Source: Alphaproteobacteria bacterium (GTDB lineage Bacteria; Pseudomonadota; Alphaproteobacteria; Bin65). Taken from it: a stretch of 34,375 bases of DNA. Below the pieces are notes generated by a model, which saw only the letters and a program-made list of their open reading frames with translations, had not been told where the DNA came from and made no database searches. Within the stretch, counting starts at the first letter, position 1. Every line of letters begins with the position of its first letter. Positions 16,034 through 24,193 of the stretch are shown piece by piece. The stretch is from the NCBI GenBank assembly GCA_022819985.1, contig JAJEGH010000040.1, forward strand, positions 1-34,375, read 5' to 3'. Position numbers and translations under genes: made by a program.

Positions 16034-18193
16034 ATGAGCGACAGCAGCAAACCCACTCTCGAAGACTGGCGCGCCCTGGCGGCGAAGGAAATGCGCGGAG
16101 GTTCGCCCGACGACCTGGTGTGGCAGACGCCGGAGGGCATCGCCGTCAAGCCGCTCTATACGGCGGAAGACCTGGAAGGGCTGGAGGCCGTGGACAGCCT
16201 GCCCGGCCTGTTCCCCTTCCTGCGCGGGCCCAAGGCGACCATGTATGCCGGCCGGCCCTGGACCATCCGGCAATATGCCGGTTTCTCGACCGCCGAGGAC
16301 TCCAACGCCTTCTACCGCCGCAATCTCGAGGCCGGGCAGATGGGCCTGTCGGTCGCCTTCGACCTCGCGACCCACCGCGGCTACGACAGCGACCATCCGC
16401 GGGTCGTCGGCGATGTCGGCAAGGCCGGCGTGGCGATCGACAGCGTCGAGGACATGAAGATCCTGTTCGACGGCATCCCGCTCGACCGCATGTCCGTGTC
16501 CATGACCATGAACGGCGCCGTCCTGCCGGTGCTCGCCGGCTTCATCGTCGCGGGCGAGGAGCAGGGCGTCGCCGCGAAGGACCTGTCCGGGACCATCCAG
16601 AACGACATCCTCAAGGAGTTCATGGTCCGCAACACCTACATCTATCCGCCCGAGCCCTCGATGCGGATCGTATCGGACATCATCGGCTACACCGCCGGGA
16701 ACATGCCGCGCTTCAACTCGATCTCGATCAGCGGCTACCATATGCAGGAGGCGGGCGCGACGTGCGCCCAGGAGCTCGCCTACACGATCGCCGACGGGCT
16801 GGAATATGTTCGCGCCGCGAAGGCGAGCGGGCTCGACGTCGACCGGTTCGCGCCGCGGCTCAGCTTCTTCTTCTGCCTGGGCATGAACTTCTTCATGGAG
16901 GTCGCCAAGCTGCGCGCCGCCCGGCTGCTGTGGGCCGAGCTGCTGGCCGGGGAGTTCGCGCCGCAGGACCCGCGCTCCATGATGCTGCGCACCCATTGCC
17001 AGACCAGCGGCTGGTCGCTGACCGAGCAGGACCCGTACAACAACATCGTGCGCACCGCCTATGAGGCGCTGGCCGGCGCGCTCGGCGGCACCCAGAGCCT
17101 GCACACCAACAGCTTCGACGAGGCGATCGGCCTGCCGACCGAGTTTTCCGCCCGCATTGCGCGCAACACCCAGCTCATCCTGCAGAACGAGACCGGCGTG
17201 ACCAAGGTCGTCGATCCGCTGGCCGGCTCCTACTATGTCGAGCGGCTGACCGCCTCGCTGGCCGACGTCGCGCGCGGCCTGATCGCCGAGGTCGAGGCGG
17301 CCGGCGGCATGACGCGGGCGGTCGCCGAGGGCCTGCCCAAACGCCGGATCGAGGAGAGCGCGGCGCGCCGCCAGGCCCGGATCGACCGGGGCGAGGAGGT
17401 GATCGTCGGCGTCAACAAGTTCCAGCCGGCCGAGGAAACGAGGGTCGACGTGCTGGAGGTCGACAACACGAAGGTCCGCGAGCAGCAGGTCGCGCGCCTG
17501 AACGCGATCCGCGGGAGCCGGGACGGCGCGGCCTGCGAGGCGGCGCTGGCCGATCTCACGAATGTCGCGGAGACCGGCGACGGCAACCTGCTCGACGCCT
17601 GCGTGGCCGCGGCGCGGGCGCGGGCCACGGTCGGCGAGATGTCCGACGCCATGGAGCGGGCCTGGGGCCGCCACCGCGCCGACGCGCATGTCATCGGCGG
17701 GGTCTACGGCGCGGCCTATGAGGACGATGCGGATTTCCTGCGGATTCGCGAGGCGGTCGCCGACTTCGCCGATTACGAGGGCCGCCGGCCGCGCCTGCTG
17801 GTCGCCAAGCTGGGCCAGGACGGCCACGACCGCGGCTCCAAGGTGATCGCGACGGCCTTCGCCGATATCGGCTTCGAGGTCGATATCGGGCCGCTGTTCG
17901 CCACGCCGGAAGAGGCGGCGCGCCAGGCGGTCGAGAACGACGTCCATGTCGTCGGCGTCAGCAGCCAGGCCGCCGGGCACAAGACGCTGGTGCCGCAACT
18001 CATCGACGCGTTGCGCGCCCAGGGCGCAGACGACATCCTGGTGATCTGCGGCGGCGTCGTCCCGCAGCAGGACTACGATTTCCTCAAGGCGAAGGGCGTC
18101 GCCGCGGTCTACGGCCCCGGCACCAACATCCCCAGGGCCGCCGGCGAAGTCCTGCGCCTGATCCAGGCCGGGCGGGAGATGGCGGCGGAGTAG
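16034..18193 (+). CDS. scpA: Methylmalonyl-CoA mutase large subunit
   Basis: 719 residues from the ATG at 16034; an in-frame ATG at 16022 is also possible, and neither has a strong Shine-Dalgarno. The catalytic TIM barrel shows [20 protein letters not shown] and [20 protein letters not shown], both highly conserved in true methylmalonyl-CoA mutases, then [20 protein letters not shown] and [20 protein letters not shown]. The C-terminal cobalamin domain carries [12 protein letters not shown] (around residue 597), with the His that ligates adenosylcobalamin, then [16 protein letters not shown] and [11 protein letters not shown]. It interconverts methylmalonyl-CoA and succinyl-CoA in propionate use. 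No small subunit or MeaB chaperone gene lies alongside. Confidence 0.95.
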   Translation: MSDSSKPTLEDWRALAAKEMRGGSPDDLVWQTPEGIAVKPLYTAEDLEGLEAVDSLPGLFPFLRGPKATMYAGRPWTIRQYAGFSTAEDSNAFYRRNLEAGQMGLSVAFDLATHRGYDSDHPRVVGDVGKAGVAIDSVEDMKILFDGIPLDRMSVSMTMNGAVLPVLAGFIVAGEEQGVAAKDLSGTIQNDILKEFMVRNTYIYPPEPSMRIVSDIIGYTAGNMPRFNSISISGYHMQEAGATCAQELAYTIADGLEYVRAAKASGLDVDRFAPRLSFFFCLGMNFFMEVAKLRAARLLWAELLAGEFAPQDPRSMMLRTHCQTSGWSLTEQDPYNNIVRTAYEALAGALGGTQSLHTNSFDEAIGLPTEFSARIARNTQLILQNETGVTKVVDPLAGSYYVERLTASLADVARGLIAEVEAAGGMTRAVAEGLPKRRIEESAARRQARIDRGEEVIVGVNKFQPAEETRVDVLEVDNTKVREQQVARLNAIRGSRDGAACEAALADLTNVAETGDGNLLDACVAAARARATVGEMSDAMERAWGRHRADAHVIGGVYGAAYEDDADFLRIREAVADFADYEGRRPRLLVAKLGQDGHDRGSKVIATAFADIGFEVDIGPLFATPEEAARQAVENDVHVVGVSSQAAGHKTLVPQLIDALRAQGADDILVICGGVVPQQDYDFLKAKGVAAVYGPGTNIPRAAGEVLRLIQAGREMAAE

Positions 18194-18238
18194 GGCGGGG
18201 CTTCGGGGCACCCGCCGCCGCGCCGGGAAAACCAGGGG

Positions 18239-18362
18239 TGTCACCCCGGACCCCGATCCGGGGCCCAGTGCCGACGGGCACGGCCTCTTCGACTTCGCTC
18301 AGGGCAGGCGTGCCGGGTGATTCTGGTCCCCGGATTTCCGCTTCGCTCCATCCGGGGCGACA
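18239..18362. repeat. Palindromic repeat family A copy 2, with nested family-B-like piece
   Basis: Starts TGTCACCCCGG and ends CCGGGGCGACA, as in the copy at 9938. The right arm CGGATTTCCGCTTCGCTCC differs from copy 1 by single bases. Inside, at about 18275-18310, is CTTCGACTTCGCTCAGGGC, close to the outer arm of family B. Confidence 0.8.
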
Positions 18363-18415
18363 CCGGGGGGCGGATAACGATCCCGGCTACGGGACCAGCG
18401 GTAGAATCCGAATTC

Positions 18416-18535
18416 GTCATTTCGACCGAACGAAGTGAGTGGAGAAATCTTTCCGCTACAGCGCTTCGGACCATACTCCCCGCGGGAAAGATATCTCCGC
18501 TCCGCGGCCCTGGAGGCCGCTTCGGTCGATATGAC
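18416..18535. repeat. Palindromic repeat family C
   Basis: 120 bases. The left arm GTCATTTCGACCGAA is the inverse of the right arm TTCGGTCGATATGAC with one mismatch. Inner parts GGAGAAATCTTTCC and GGGAAAGATATCTCC also pair. Only one copy is present in the window. Confidence 0.8.
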
Positions 18536-18566
18536 GACTGGTCATTTTGCGGCGCGCAGCACCCTC

Positions 18567-19289
18567 CTAGCCTCGCCCGCGCACCACTCCGACGAAATTC
18601 TCGTACAGCACCCGCGCGTCGCGGTTGAAGCCGGGCATGTTGCGGGCGGTTTCGGCGGCGAAGGGGGCGAGGCTGCCGGGGCCGAGGGTGTTTTCCAGCG
18701 AGGCGGCGTAGGCCGGCACGGCGCCCCATTCGTCGACCGTCGTCGGCGTCTGCTCGACATGATACTGGATGCCCCAGGCGCGCCGCCCGACCCGGAAGGA
18801 CTGGATGGCGCAGACCGGCGACGACGCCAGGGCGACGCCGCCCTCGGGCAATGCGGTCACCGCGCAGCCGTGCCATTGCAGGCAGGTCACCGGGCTGTCG
18901 AGGCCGGCGAGCAGCGGATCGGCGCGGCCCGCTTCCGTGAGTTCGACCGTGAGCACGCCGACCTCGGCCCCGGCCATGCGCTCGACCCGGCCGCCCAGCG
19001 CGTCGGCGAGCATCTGGTGGCCGAGGCAGACGCCGAGGAACGGCATTTCGCGCTTCCGCACCGCCTCGCGGATCGCCGCCTTCTCGTCGGCCAGCCACGG
19101 ATATTCGTCCTCCTCGAACACGTCCATCGGCCCGCCCATGGAGATCACGGCGTCGTAGCCGCCGAGCGGCGGGATCGCCTCGCCCTCGTCGAGTTCGACG
19201 GCGTCCCATGCGATGCCGTCCTCGCGCATGAAATCGCGGAAGACGCCGGGATGCTCGATCGGGATGTGCTGGAGGACGAGGAATCTCAT
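18567..19289 (-). CDS. Class I glutamine amidotransferase (GMP-synthase-like)
   Basis: 240 residues from the ATG at 19289, with GGAG 9 bases upstream; the longer open frame adds non-homologous sequence. The fold starts MRFLVLQHIPIEHPG. GYDAVISMGGPMDVFEEDEY is followed by the nucleophile elbow GVCLGHQ with Cys88, and by QYHVEQTP with His177 and Glu179, so the catalytic triad is complete. This stand-alone subfamily resembles the glutaminase half of GMP synthase, and some members hydrolyse gamma-glutamyl compounds such as polyamine adducts. The physiological substrate is not predictable here. Confidence 0.88.
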   Translation of the reverse strand: MRFLVLQHIPIEHPGVFRDFMREDGIAWDAVELDEGEAIPPLGGYDAVISMGGPMDVFEEDEYPWLADEKAAIREAVRKREMPFLGVCLGHQMLADALGGRVERMAGAEVGVLTVELTEAGRADPLLAGLDSPVTCLQWHGCAVTALPEGGVALASSPVCAIQSFRVGRRAWGIQYHVEQTPTTVDEWGAVPAYAASLENTLGPGSLAPFAAETARNMPGFNRDARVLYENFVGVVRGRG

Positions 19290-19297
19290 CGCCGATG

Positions 19298-19332
19298 GCT
19301 CCGGGAACGCTCGGGGAAATGCTCCGGGAATA
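19298..19332. repeat. Three tandem 11-12 base repeats upstream of the amidotransferase
   Basis: GCTCCGGGAAC, GCTCGGGGAAAT and GCTCCGGGAATA follow each other directly. On the minus strand each ends CCGGAGC or CCCGAGC, so two carry the same GGAG that serves as the ribosome site in the copy nearest the gene. Confidence 0.7.
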
Positions 19333-19444
19333 CGGGCCGCCGCCCGCGGCAATACGGCCCAGGCAGGGACGCAACCCGTTAGAGCACAGCCGCCCGCCGG
19401 AGTGAAGCCGGCACGCCGGCCTGTAAAAAATTTGCGAGGCCGGC

Positions 19445-19473
19445 TTGACAACGGCATGAACGTATCGTGTACG
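19445..19473 (+). promoter_or_regulatory. Strong -35 promoter candidate for the 190-residue protein gene
   Basis: Consensus TTGACA (19445-19450), a 17-base spacer, then TGTACG (19468-19473). A CGTA-N5-TACG dyad (19461-19473) overlaps the -10 box and could bind a repressor. The position rules out an ATG start at 19467 and supports the start at 19566. Confidence 0.5.
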
Positions 19474-19565
19474 AACGGCATTGCTTCGCGACTGTTCCCA
19501 CGGGCAGGCGGCAGGCGGGGCCTTGGGCAGACGCCCAACCGTCCTCGAACCACCGGAGCCGCCCG

Positions 19566-20138
19566 ATGACCGGCCGCTCTCCCGCAGGGAATCCGCAAAC
19601 GGCGCAGCGCGCCCAGGCGCTGATCGCCGGCTATCTGAAACGGCATCGCCGCGCGGTCGCCGCTTTCGGCCCCGTCCCGGAACCCGTCCCGGAACCGGAC
19701 CGGAGCCCGGCGCTGGCCCATGCCGGCGACTATCCCGTCTATGCGGTGCATTTCGCCAACCATGCCAGCCGGCTGTGCGCGGCCCTGCTGCCGGAGCCGA
19801 TGGACGACGACGCCCTGTTCGCTTTCGCCTGCGGATCGCTCGGCGAGGGGTTGGGAATCGGGCCGCAGGCCGCGGCCGAGCGGATGGTCAGGATCCTGTT
19901 GGAGACGCCGCACAACACGGACGGCAGCGATCTCGACGAAACGCAGATCCGGGCCCTGCCGGAGGACGCGCTGCGCCGGATCCTCATCATGGAAATCGCC
20001 CAGCGGGACGGGGAATTCGTGCTGGAGGCCTTCCGGAGGGGCGACGGGACCGCCGATCCGTCGACCCGCGACATCGGGCCGCTCGCCGCTCTGCTGGGCC
20101 TGCCGGCTGCGCCGACACGCGACTCGCCGCGCTCGTGA
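19566..20138 (+). CDS. Unrecognised 190-residue protein
   Basis: I do not recognise a family. The start at 19566 has GGAG 7 bases upstream and lies about 90 bases after a good promoter. The protein is soluble-looking and acidic to neutral. It has a Pro/Glu repeat GPVPEPVPEPDRSP (35-48), a patterned middle (GDYPVYAVHFANHASRLCAA, then ALFAFACGSLGEGLGIGP) and an amphipathic C-terminal part (ALPEDALRRILIMEIAQRDG). Codon usage matches the neighbours and the frame is clean, so it is very likely a real gene. It is followed 56 bases later by a GST gene on the same strand. No function is proposed. Confidence 0.65.
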   Translation: MTGRSPAGNPQTAQRAQALIAGYLKRHRRAVAAFGPVPEPVPEPDRSPALAHAGDYPVYAVHFANHASRLCAALLPEPMDDDALFAFACGSLGEGLGIGPQAAAERMVRILLETPHNTDGSDLDETQIRALPEDALRRILIMEIAQRDGEFVLEAFRRGDGTADPSTRDIGPLAALLGLPAAPTRDSPRS

Positions 20139-20194
20139 AACCCGTGCAAGATCGGGCCTGCCGCCCCCCTTCCCGCCAGCCGCGAGGACACGCC

Positions 20195-20827
20195 ATGCCG
20201 GAGCCCGTGATTTTCTACACCAACCCGATGTCGCGCGGGCAGATTGTGCGCTGGGCGCTGGAAGAGTCCGGAGCCGCTTACGAGACCGTCATCGTCGAAT
20301 ACGGCGCTGAAATGAAGTCGCCGGACTATCTGGCGATCAACCCGATGGGCAAGGTGCCGGCGCTCCGGCACGGCGAACGGACCGTCACCGAGTGCGCCGC
20401 TATCTGCGCCTATCTCGCCGATGCCTTCCCCGAGGCCGGGCTGGCGCCGACGGCGGACGAGTGCGCCGCCTATTACCGCTGGCTGTTCTTCGCCGCCGGA
20501 CCGCTGGAGCAGGCGGTAACGGCGCAGGCGATGGGCTGGACGACGGAAGAGGACAGAAGCGCCATGCTCGGCTTCGGCACTTACGACAATACGGTCGACG
20601 CCGTCGCAGCCCTGCTCGGCGCGAGCGACTATGTCTGCGGCGACCGTTTCACGATGGCGGATGTCTATGTCGGCAGCCATATCGAATGGGGCCTGGGTTT
20701 CAGCACCCTGCCGAAGCGGCCGGCCTTCGAGGCCTATGTCGGCCGGATCGCGGCGCGCGAGACCCACAAGCGCGCCCGGGCGATCGACGCGGCGCTGATC
20801 GCCGAGCGGGAGGCCGCCGAGGCCTGA
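20195..20827 (+). CDS. Glutathione S-transferase family protein
   Basis: 210 residues from the ATG at 20195, with GAGG 7 bases upstream. The N-terminal thioredoxin-like domain shows IFYTNPMSRGQIVRWALEES (Ser/Tyr region for glutathione activation), NPMGKVPALRHGERTVTECA (cis-Pro and the glutathione-binding T-E-C pair) and ICAYLADAFPEAGLAP. The helical C-terminal domain includes GDRFTMADVYVGSHIEWG with the usual N-cap and Asp. It conjugates or reduces electrophiles with glutathione in the cytoplasm; the substrate is unknown. Confidence 0.9.
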   Translation: MPEPVIFYTNPMSRGQIVRWALEESGAAYETVIVEYGAEMKSPDYLAINPMGKVPALRHGERTVTECAAICAYLADAFPEAGLAPTADECAAYYRWLFFAAGPLEQAVTAQAMGWTTEEDRSAMLGFGTYDNTVDAVAALLGASDYVCGDRFTMADVYVGSHIEWGLGFSTLPKRPAFEAYVGRIAARETHKRARAIDAALIAEREAAEA

Positions 20828-20891
20828 ACGCGGCGGTGGCCGGCGCATCCGCCCATATGCTGTCGGAACGAAACCGGAAACCGGCTACATC

Positions 20892-20920
20892 TTGAGAAAC
20901 GGTCGCGATGGCGCTATGTT
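20892..20920 (+). promoter_or_regulatory. Candidate sigma70 promoter for parE
   Basis: TTGAGA (20892-20897), a 17-base spacer and TATGTT (20915-20920), 33 bases before the parE start. Matches both consensus boxes well for this GC-rich genome. Confidence 0.5.
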
Positions 20921-20952
20921 TTGCCGGGGAGTAACCGGGCGAAAGCCGATCC

Positions 20953-23058
20953 ATGTCCGCAATGCCTGACCTGTTCGCCGACCCGCCGAAAACGCCCGCG
21001 CGCAATGGGCGAACCAAAGCGCGACCCGGCGGGATATCCGACGGGATATCCGGTGAGGGGCCGGCCCGGAACCCTGCGAACAAGCCGGCGCGCAAGCGGG
21101 CCTACACCGCGTGCGACATCGAGGTTCTGGAAGGGCTGGAGCCGGTCCGCAAGCGGCCGGGCATGTATGTCGGCGGCACGGACGAGCGCGCCCTGCACCA
21201 TCTGGCCGCCGAGGTCATCGACAACGCGATGGACGAGGCGGTCGCCGGCCACGCCACCCGGGTCGAGGTCGCGCTCGGCGCCGACAACTACGTCACGATC
21301 CGCGACAACGGCCGCGGCATCCCGACCGATCCGCATCCGAAATTCCGCGACAGGTCCGCGCTGGAGGTCATCCTCACGACCCTGCATTCCGGCGGCAAGT
21401 TCGGCGGCGAGGCCTATACCACGTCCGGCGGGCTGCACGGCGTCGGCCTGTCGGTGGTGAACGCGCTGGCCGACGACCTGGAAGTCGAGGTGGCGCGCGA
21501 CGGCATGCTGTGGACCCAGCGCTACAGCCGGGGCGCGCCGCGCGGCCGGCTCGAGGAGGCCGGACCGTGCCACAACCGGCGCGGCACGACGGTGCGCTTC
21601 CGGCCCGACCCGAAAATCTTCGGCGAGGGCGCGGCGTTCCGGGCGGCGACGCTCTACCGGATGGCGCGGTCCAAGGCCTACCTGATCGGCGGCGTCGAAA
21701 TTCGCTGGAGCTGCGCGCCGGAAGCGCTGCCGGCCGAAGGCGGCCTCCCGGAAAAGGAGACGATCCGCTTCCCCGGCGGCATCCGCGACTATCTCGAGGA
21801 GGCGCTGGGCGGCCGGGACGGCTATACCGGCGCGGCCTTCGCCGGCGCGGCGCCGCTCAACGGCGAGGGCCGGGTCGAATGGGCCGCCGCCTGGCCGGCG
21901 GACGAGAAGGGCTTCGTCCACTCCTACGTCAATACCGTGCCGACCTCCCAGGGCGGCAGCCACGAGCAGGGCTTCCGCGCCGCCCTGGTCAAGGGCCTGC
22001 GCAGCCATGCCGAGCTCGCCGGCATCCGCAAGGCCGGGCAGATCGCCGGCGAGGATGCGATGGACGGCGCTTGTGTCATGCTTTCCGTCTTCATCGCCGA
22101 TCCCCAGTTCCAGGGCCAGACCAAGGAACGGCTCGGCATGCCGGAGGCCGCCCGCCTGGTCGAACAGGCGGTGCGCGACCATTTCGACCATTTCCTGTCC
22201 GGCGACCCGTCGGGCGCGCGCCGGCTGATCGACCACATGGTCGAGAAGGCCGAGGACCGGGCGCGCCGCAAGGCCGAGCGCGACCGCAAGCGCGCCAACG
22301 CCGCGGCCCGCCTGCGCCTGCCCGGCAAGCTGGCCGACTGTTCGACGCGCTCAGCCGAGAACACCGAAATCTTCCTGGTCGAGGGCGATTCGGCCGGCGG
22401 TTCGGCCAAGCAGGCGCGCAACCGGGCGACCCAGGCGGTCCTGCCCCTGCGCGGCAAGATCCTCAACGTCGCCAGCGCCTCGGCCGACAAGATGCGCGCC
22501 AACCAGGAGCTGAACGACCTGATCCTCGCCCTCGGCTGCGGCACCCGCGGGAACTACGACGGCGACAAGCTGCGCTACGAGCGGGTCATCGTCATGACCG
22601 ACGCCGATGTCGACGGCGCCCATATCGCGTCGCTGCTGCTGACCTTCTTCTATCGCGAGATGCCGGACCTGGTTCGCGGCGGCCATCTCTATCTCGCCAT
22701 GCCGCCGCTCTACCGGATCGCCCAGGGCGGCACGGTCGCCTTCGCGCGCGACGACGCGCACAAGGACGCGCTGCTGAAGGATACGTTCGGCAGCCGTGGC
22801 GACGGCCGCGGCAAGGTCGAGATCAGCCGCTTCAAGGGGCTGGGCGAAATGCCGCCCGCCCAACTCAAGCAGACCACTATGGACCCGGCGACCCGCACCC
22901 TGCTGCGCGTGACGGTGCCGGCCGACGGCGACCCCCACGAGGCCGCCGCGGCCGGCGAAACCCGCGAACTGGTCGAAAACCTGATGGGCCGCAAGCCGGA
23001 GCCGCGCTTCGCGTTCATCCAGGACCGGGCACAATTCGTCGGGGAAATCGACCTGTAG
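20953..23058 (+). CDS. parE: DNA topoisomerase IV subunit B
   Basis: 701 residues. A 50-residue low-complexity leader, which includes a short GGISDGISG repeat, precedes the GHKL ATPase domain: EVLEGLEPVRKRPGMYVGGT, EVIDNAMDEAVAGHA (catalytic Glu, Asn), IRDNGRGIPTDPHPK and GGKFGGEAYTTSGGLHGVGL. The transducer domain follows (QGGSHEQGFRAALVKGL). The TOPRIM domain has EGDSAGGSAKQARNR and VIVMTDADVDGAHIASLLL, and the tail KPEPRFAFIQDRAQFVGEID. The short TOPRIM-to-tail length and the HPKFRDRSALEVILTTLHSG variant fit ParE rather than GyrB. With ParC it decatenates chromosomes. It has its own promoter and terminator. Confidence 0.95.
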   Translation: MSAMPDLFADPPKTPARNGRTKARPGGISDGISGEGPARNPANKPARKRAYTACDIEVLEGLEPVRKRPGMYVGGTDERALHHLAAEVIDNAMDEAVAGHATRVEVALGADNYVTIRDNGRGIPTDPHPKFRDRSALEVILTTLHSGGKFGGEAYTTSGGLHGVGLSVVNALADDLEVEVARDGMLWTQRYSRGAPRGRLEEAGPCHNRRGTTVRFRPDPKIFGEGAAFRAATLYRMARSKAYLIGGVEIRWSCAPEALPAEGGLPEKETIRFPGGIRDYLEEALGGRDGYTGAAFAGAAPLNGEGRVEWAAAWPADEKGFVHSYVNTVPTSQGGSHEQGFRAALVKGLRSHAELAGIRKAGQIAGEDAMDGACVMLSVFIADPQFQGQTKERLGMPEAARLVEQAVRDHFDHFLSGDPSGARRLIDHMVEKAEDRARRKAERDRKRANAAARLRLPGKLADCSTRSAENTEIFLVEGDSAGGSAKQARNRATQAVLPLRGKILNVASASADKMRANQELNDLILALGCGTRGNYDGDKLRYERVIVMTDADVDGAHIASLLLTFFYREMPDLVRGGHLYLAMPPLYRIAQGGTVAFARDDAHKDALLKDTFGSRGDGRGKVEISRFKGLGEMPPAQLKQTTMDPATRTLLRVTVPADGDPHEAAAAGETRELVENLMGRKPEPRFAFIQDRAQFVGEIDL

Positions 23059-23148
23059 TTCGAAATTGCCGCCACGGCCGTCGTCGGCACGGTCCGCCGG
23101 CGGGGCCGTTCCGGCGACCCGGACGCCGGCTTCGGAGACAGGATGATC

Positions 23149-23172
23149 GGGGGCGATTCCGGCCCCTTTTCT
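23149..23172 (+). terminator. Intrinsic terminator after parE
   Basis: GGGGC-GATTCCG-GCCCC stem-loop (23150-23166) followed directly by TTTTCTT. It lies about 90 bases after the parE stop and is the clearest rho-independent terminator in the window. Confidence 0.7.
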
Positions 23173-23322
23173 TGCTGCGCATGAGACAATGCAGGGCCAG
23201 GTTTCCGGCCGCCTTTGCGAATTCACGGGGAATCCGACAAAATTTCCTCTTTACTTTAAGGACTTTTGACTACATTTTCACCGAAACCCGTAAGTACTCA
23301 TCCGTATCTGGAGCATCCGGTC

Positions 23323-23475
23323 ATGTCTCTTAAAAGAATGCTTCATGTTGTCTTGGCCCTGTTGTTCCTTGGCTCCGCTGGCGGCGGGCTGGCGGCCTGC
23401 AACACGATCGAAGGCGTCGGCGAGGACATCTCGTCGACCGGGCGTTACGTCAAAGACAAGGTATTCCAGGAATAG
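23323..23475 (+). CDS. Entericidin A/B-family small lipoprotein
   Basis: 50 residues from the ATG at 23323, with GGAG 10 bases upstream; a start at 23266 would place an odd tail before the signal peptide. The signal MSLKRMLHVVLALLFLG is followed by lipobox LAAC with Cys26 as the lipidated residue, then NTIEGVGEDISSTGRYVKDK. The CNTIEGxGxD pattern is typical of entericidins. These small membrane lipoproteins form an antidote/toxin pair in enterics; in alphaproteobacteria single copies are common and of unclear role, perhaps envelope stress. The upstream 100 bases are strikingly AT-rich (TTTACTTTAAGGACTTTTGA), a likely promoter. Confidence 0.82.
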   Translation: MSLKRMLHVVLALLFLGSAGGGLAACNTIEGVGEDISSTGRYVKDKVFQE

Positions 23476-23516
23476 GATCGGATACGGTAAGACCGATCCG
23501 GCCGGCCCGCCCGGCG

Positions 23517-24056
23517 CTATCGGACAAGGGCGGAGACGGCGCGGAACTCCGGATGGCCGGCCGTCCGGAGCCATTCGAACACGACCATTTCGCTGCTCAC
23601 GACCGCAATTCCGGCGCCGCGCATCCTTTCGATCGCCAGCTCTCTGTCCGGCGCCTTGCGCGAGGCGACCGCATCGGCCACGACACGGACCCGGTAGCCG
23701 GCTTCGGCCATCTCCAGCGCGGTCTGCAGCACGCAGACATGGGCCTCCATGCCGCACAGGACCGCCTCCGGCCGTCCGGCTCCGGCCAGCGCGGCGGCGA
23801 GCCGGTCGTCGGCCTGGCATGAGAAATGCACCTTGTCGAAGACCCGCGCCGGGTCGGCCTTCTCCAGCACGGCGGCGACGGTAGGGCCGAGGCCGCGCGG
23901 ATACTGCTCCGAGATCGTGTGCGGCACGCCCAGCAGGGCAGCTGCGTCGAGCAGGAGTCCGGCGCGTTCGACCGTCCGGCCGCCGTCCGACACGGCCGGC
24001 GCCAGCCGTTCCTGGATGTCGATCAGCAGCAGCTGGCTCGTCTCGGCGTTCATCAT
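23517..24056 (-). CDS. Isochorismatase-family cysteine hydrolase
   Basis: 179 residues from the ATG at 24056 (the adjacent ATG at 24053 is equally possible). The catalytic triad of the fold is visible: Asp13 in LLLIDIQERL, Lys75 in FDKVHFSC and Cys108 in GMEAHVCVLQTAL, preceded by the usual cis-peptide region. The size and the EQYPRGLGPTV segment match the YcaC/nicotinamidase-related branch of hydrolases, which cleave amides or carbamates. The specific substrate is unknown. It diverges from the DEAD-box gene with about 137 bases between starts. Confidence 0.88.
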   Translation of the reverse strand: MMNAETSQLLLIDIQERLAPAVSDGGRTVERAGLLLDAAALLGVPHTISEQYPRGLGPTVAAVLEKADPARVFDKVHFSCQADDRLAAALAGAGRPEAVLCGMEAHVCVLQTALEMAEAGYRVRVVADAVASRKAPDRELAIERMRGAGIAVVSSEMVVFEWLRTAGHPEFRAVSALVR

Positions 24057-24193
24057 GGCGTCACGTTCCATCCCTGTTGCCGCGCGCGGCGCCTGCGTCC
24101 CGATGTGGCGTTGATTTGCGCCGGAAAAGGACGATGTAGACCCTGCGTGGCGTGCACCCAAGAATAACCTTTTCTGCCAGGCCCCTCGACTTC

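Larger units (their letters stand above)
18194..18566. other. Gene-free repeat cluster
   Basis: 373 bases between the mutase and the amidotransferase stop. They are almost wholly occupied by a family A palindrome (18239-18362, with a fragment like family B inside it) and a family C palindrome (18416-18535). No gene seen. Confidence 0.75.

Noticed and set aside
15134..18244. Minus-strand frame of 1036 codons
   Set aside because: The first three quarters are antisense to methylmalonyl-CoA mutase; only the part from 15862 is the TSUP permease.
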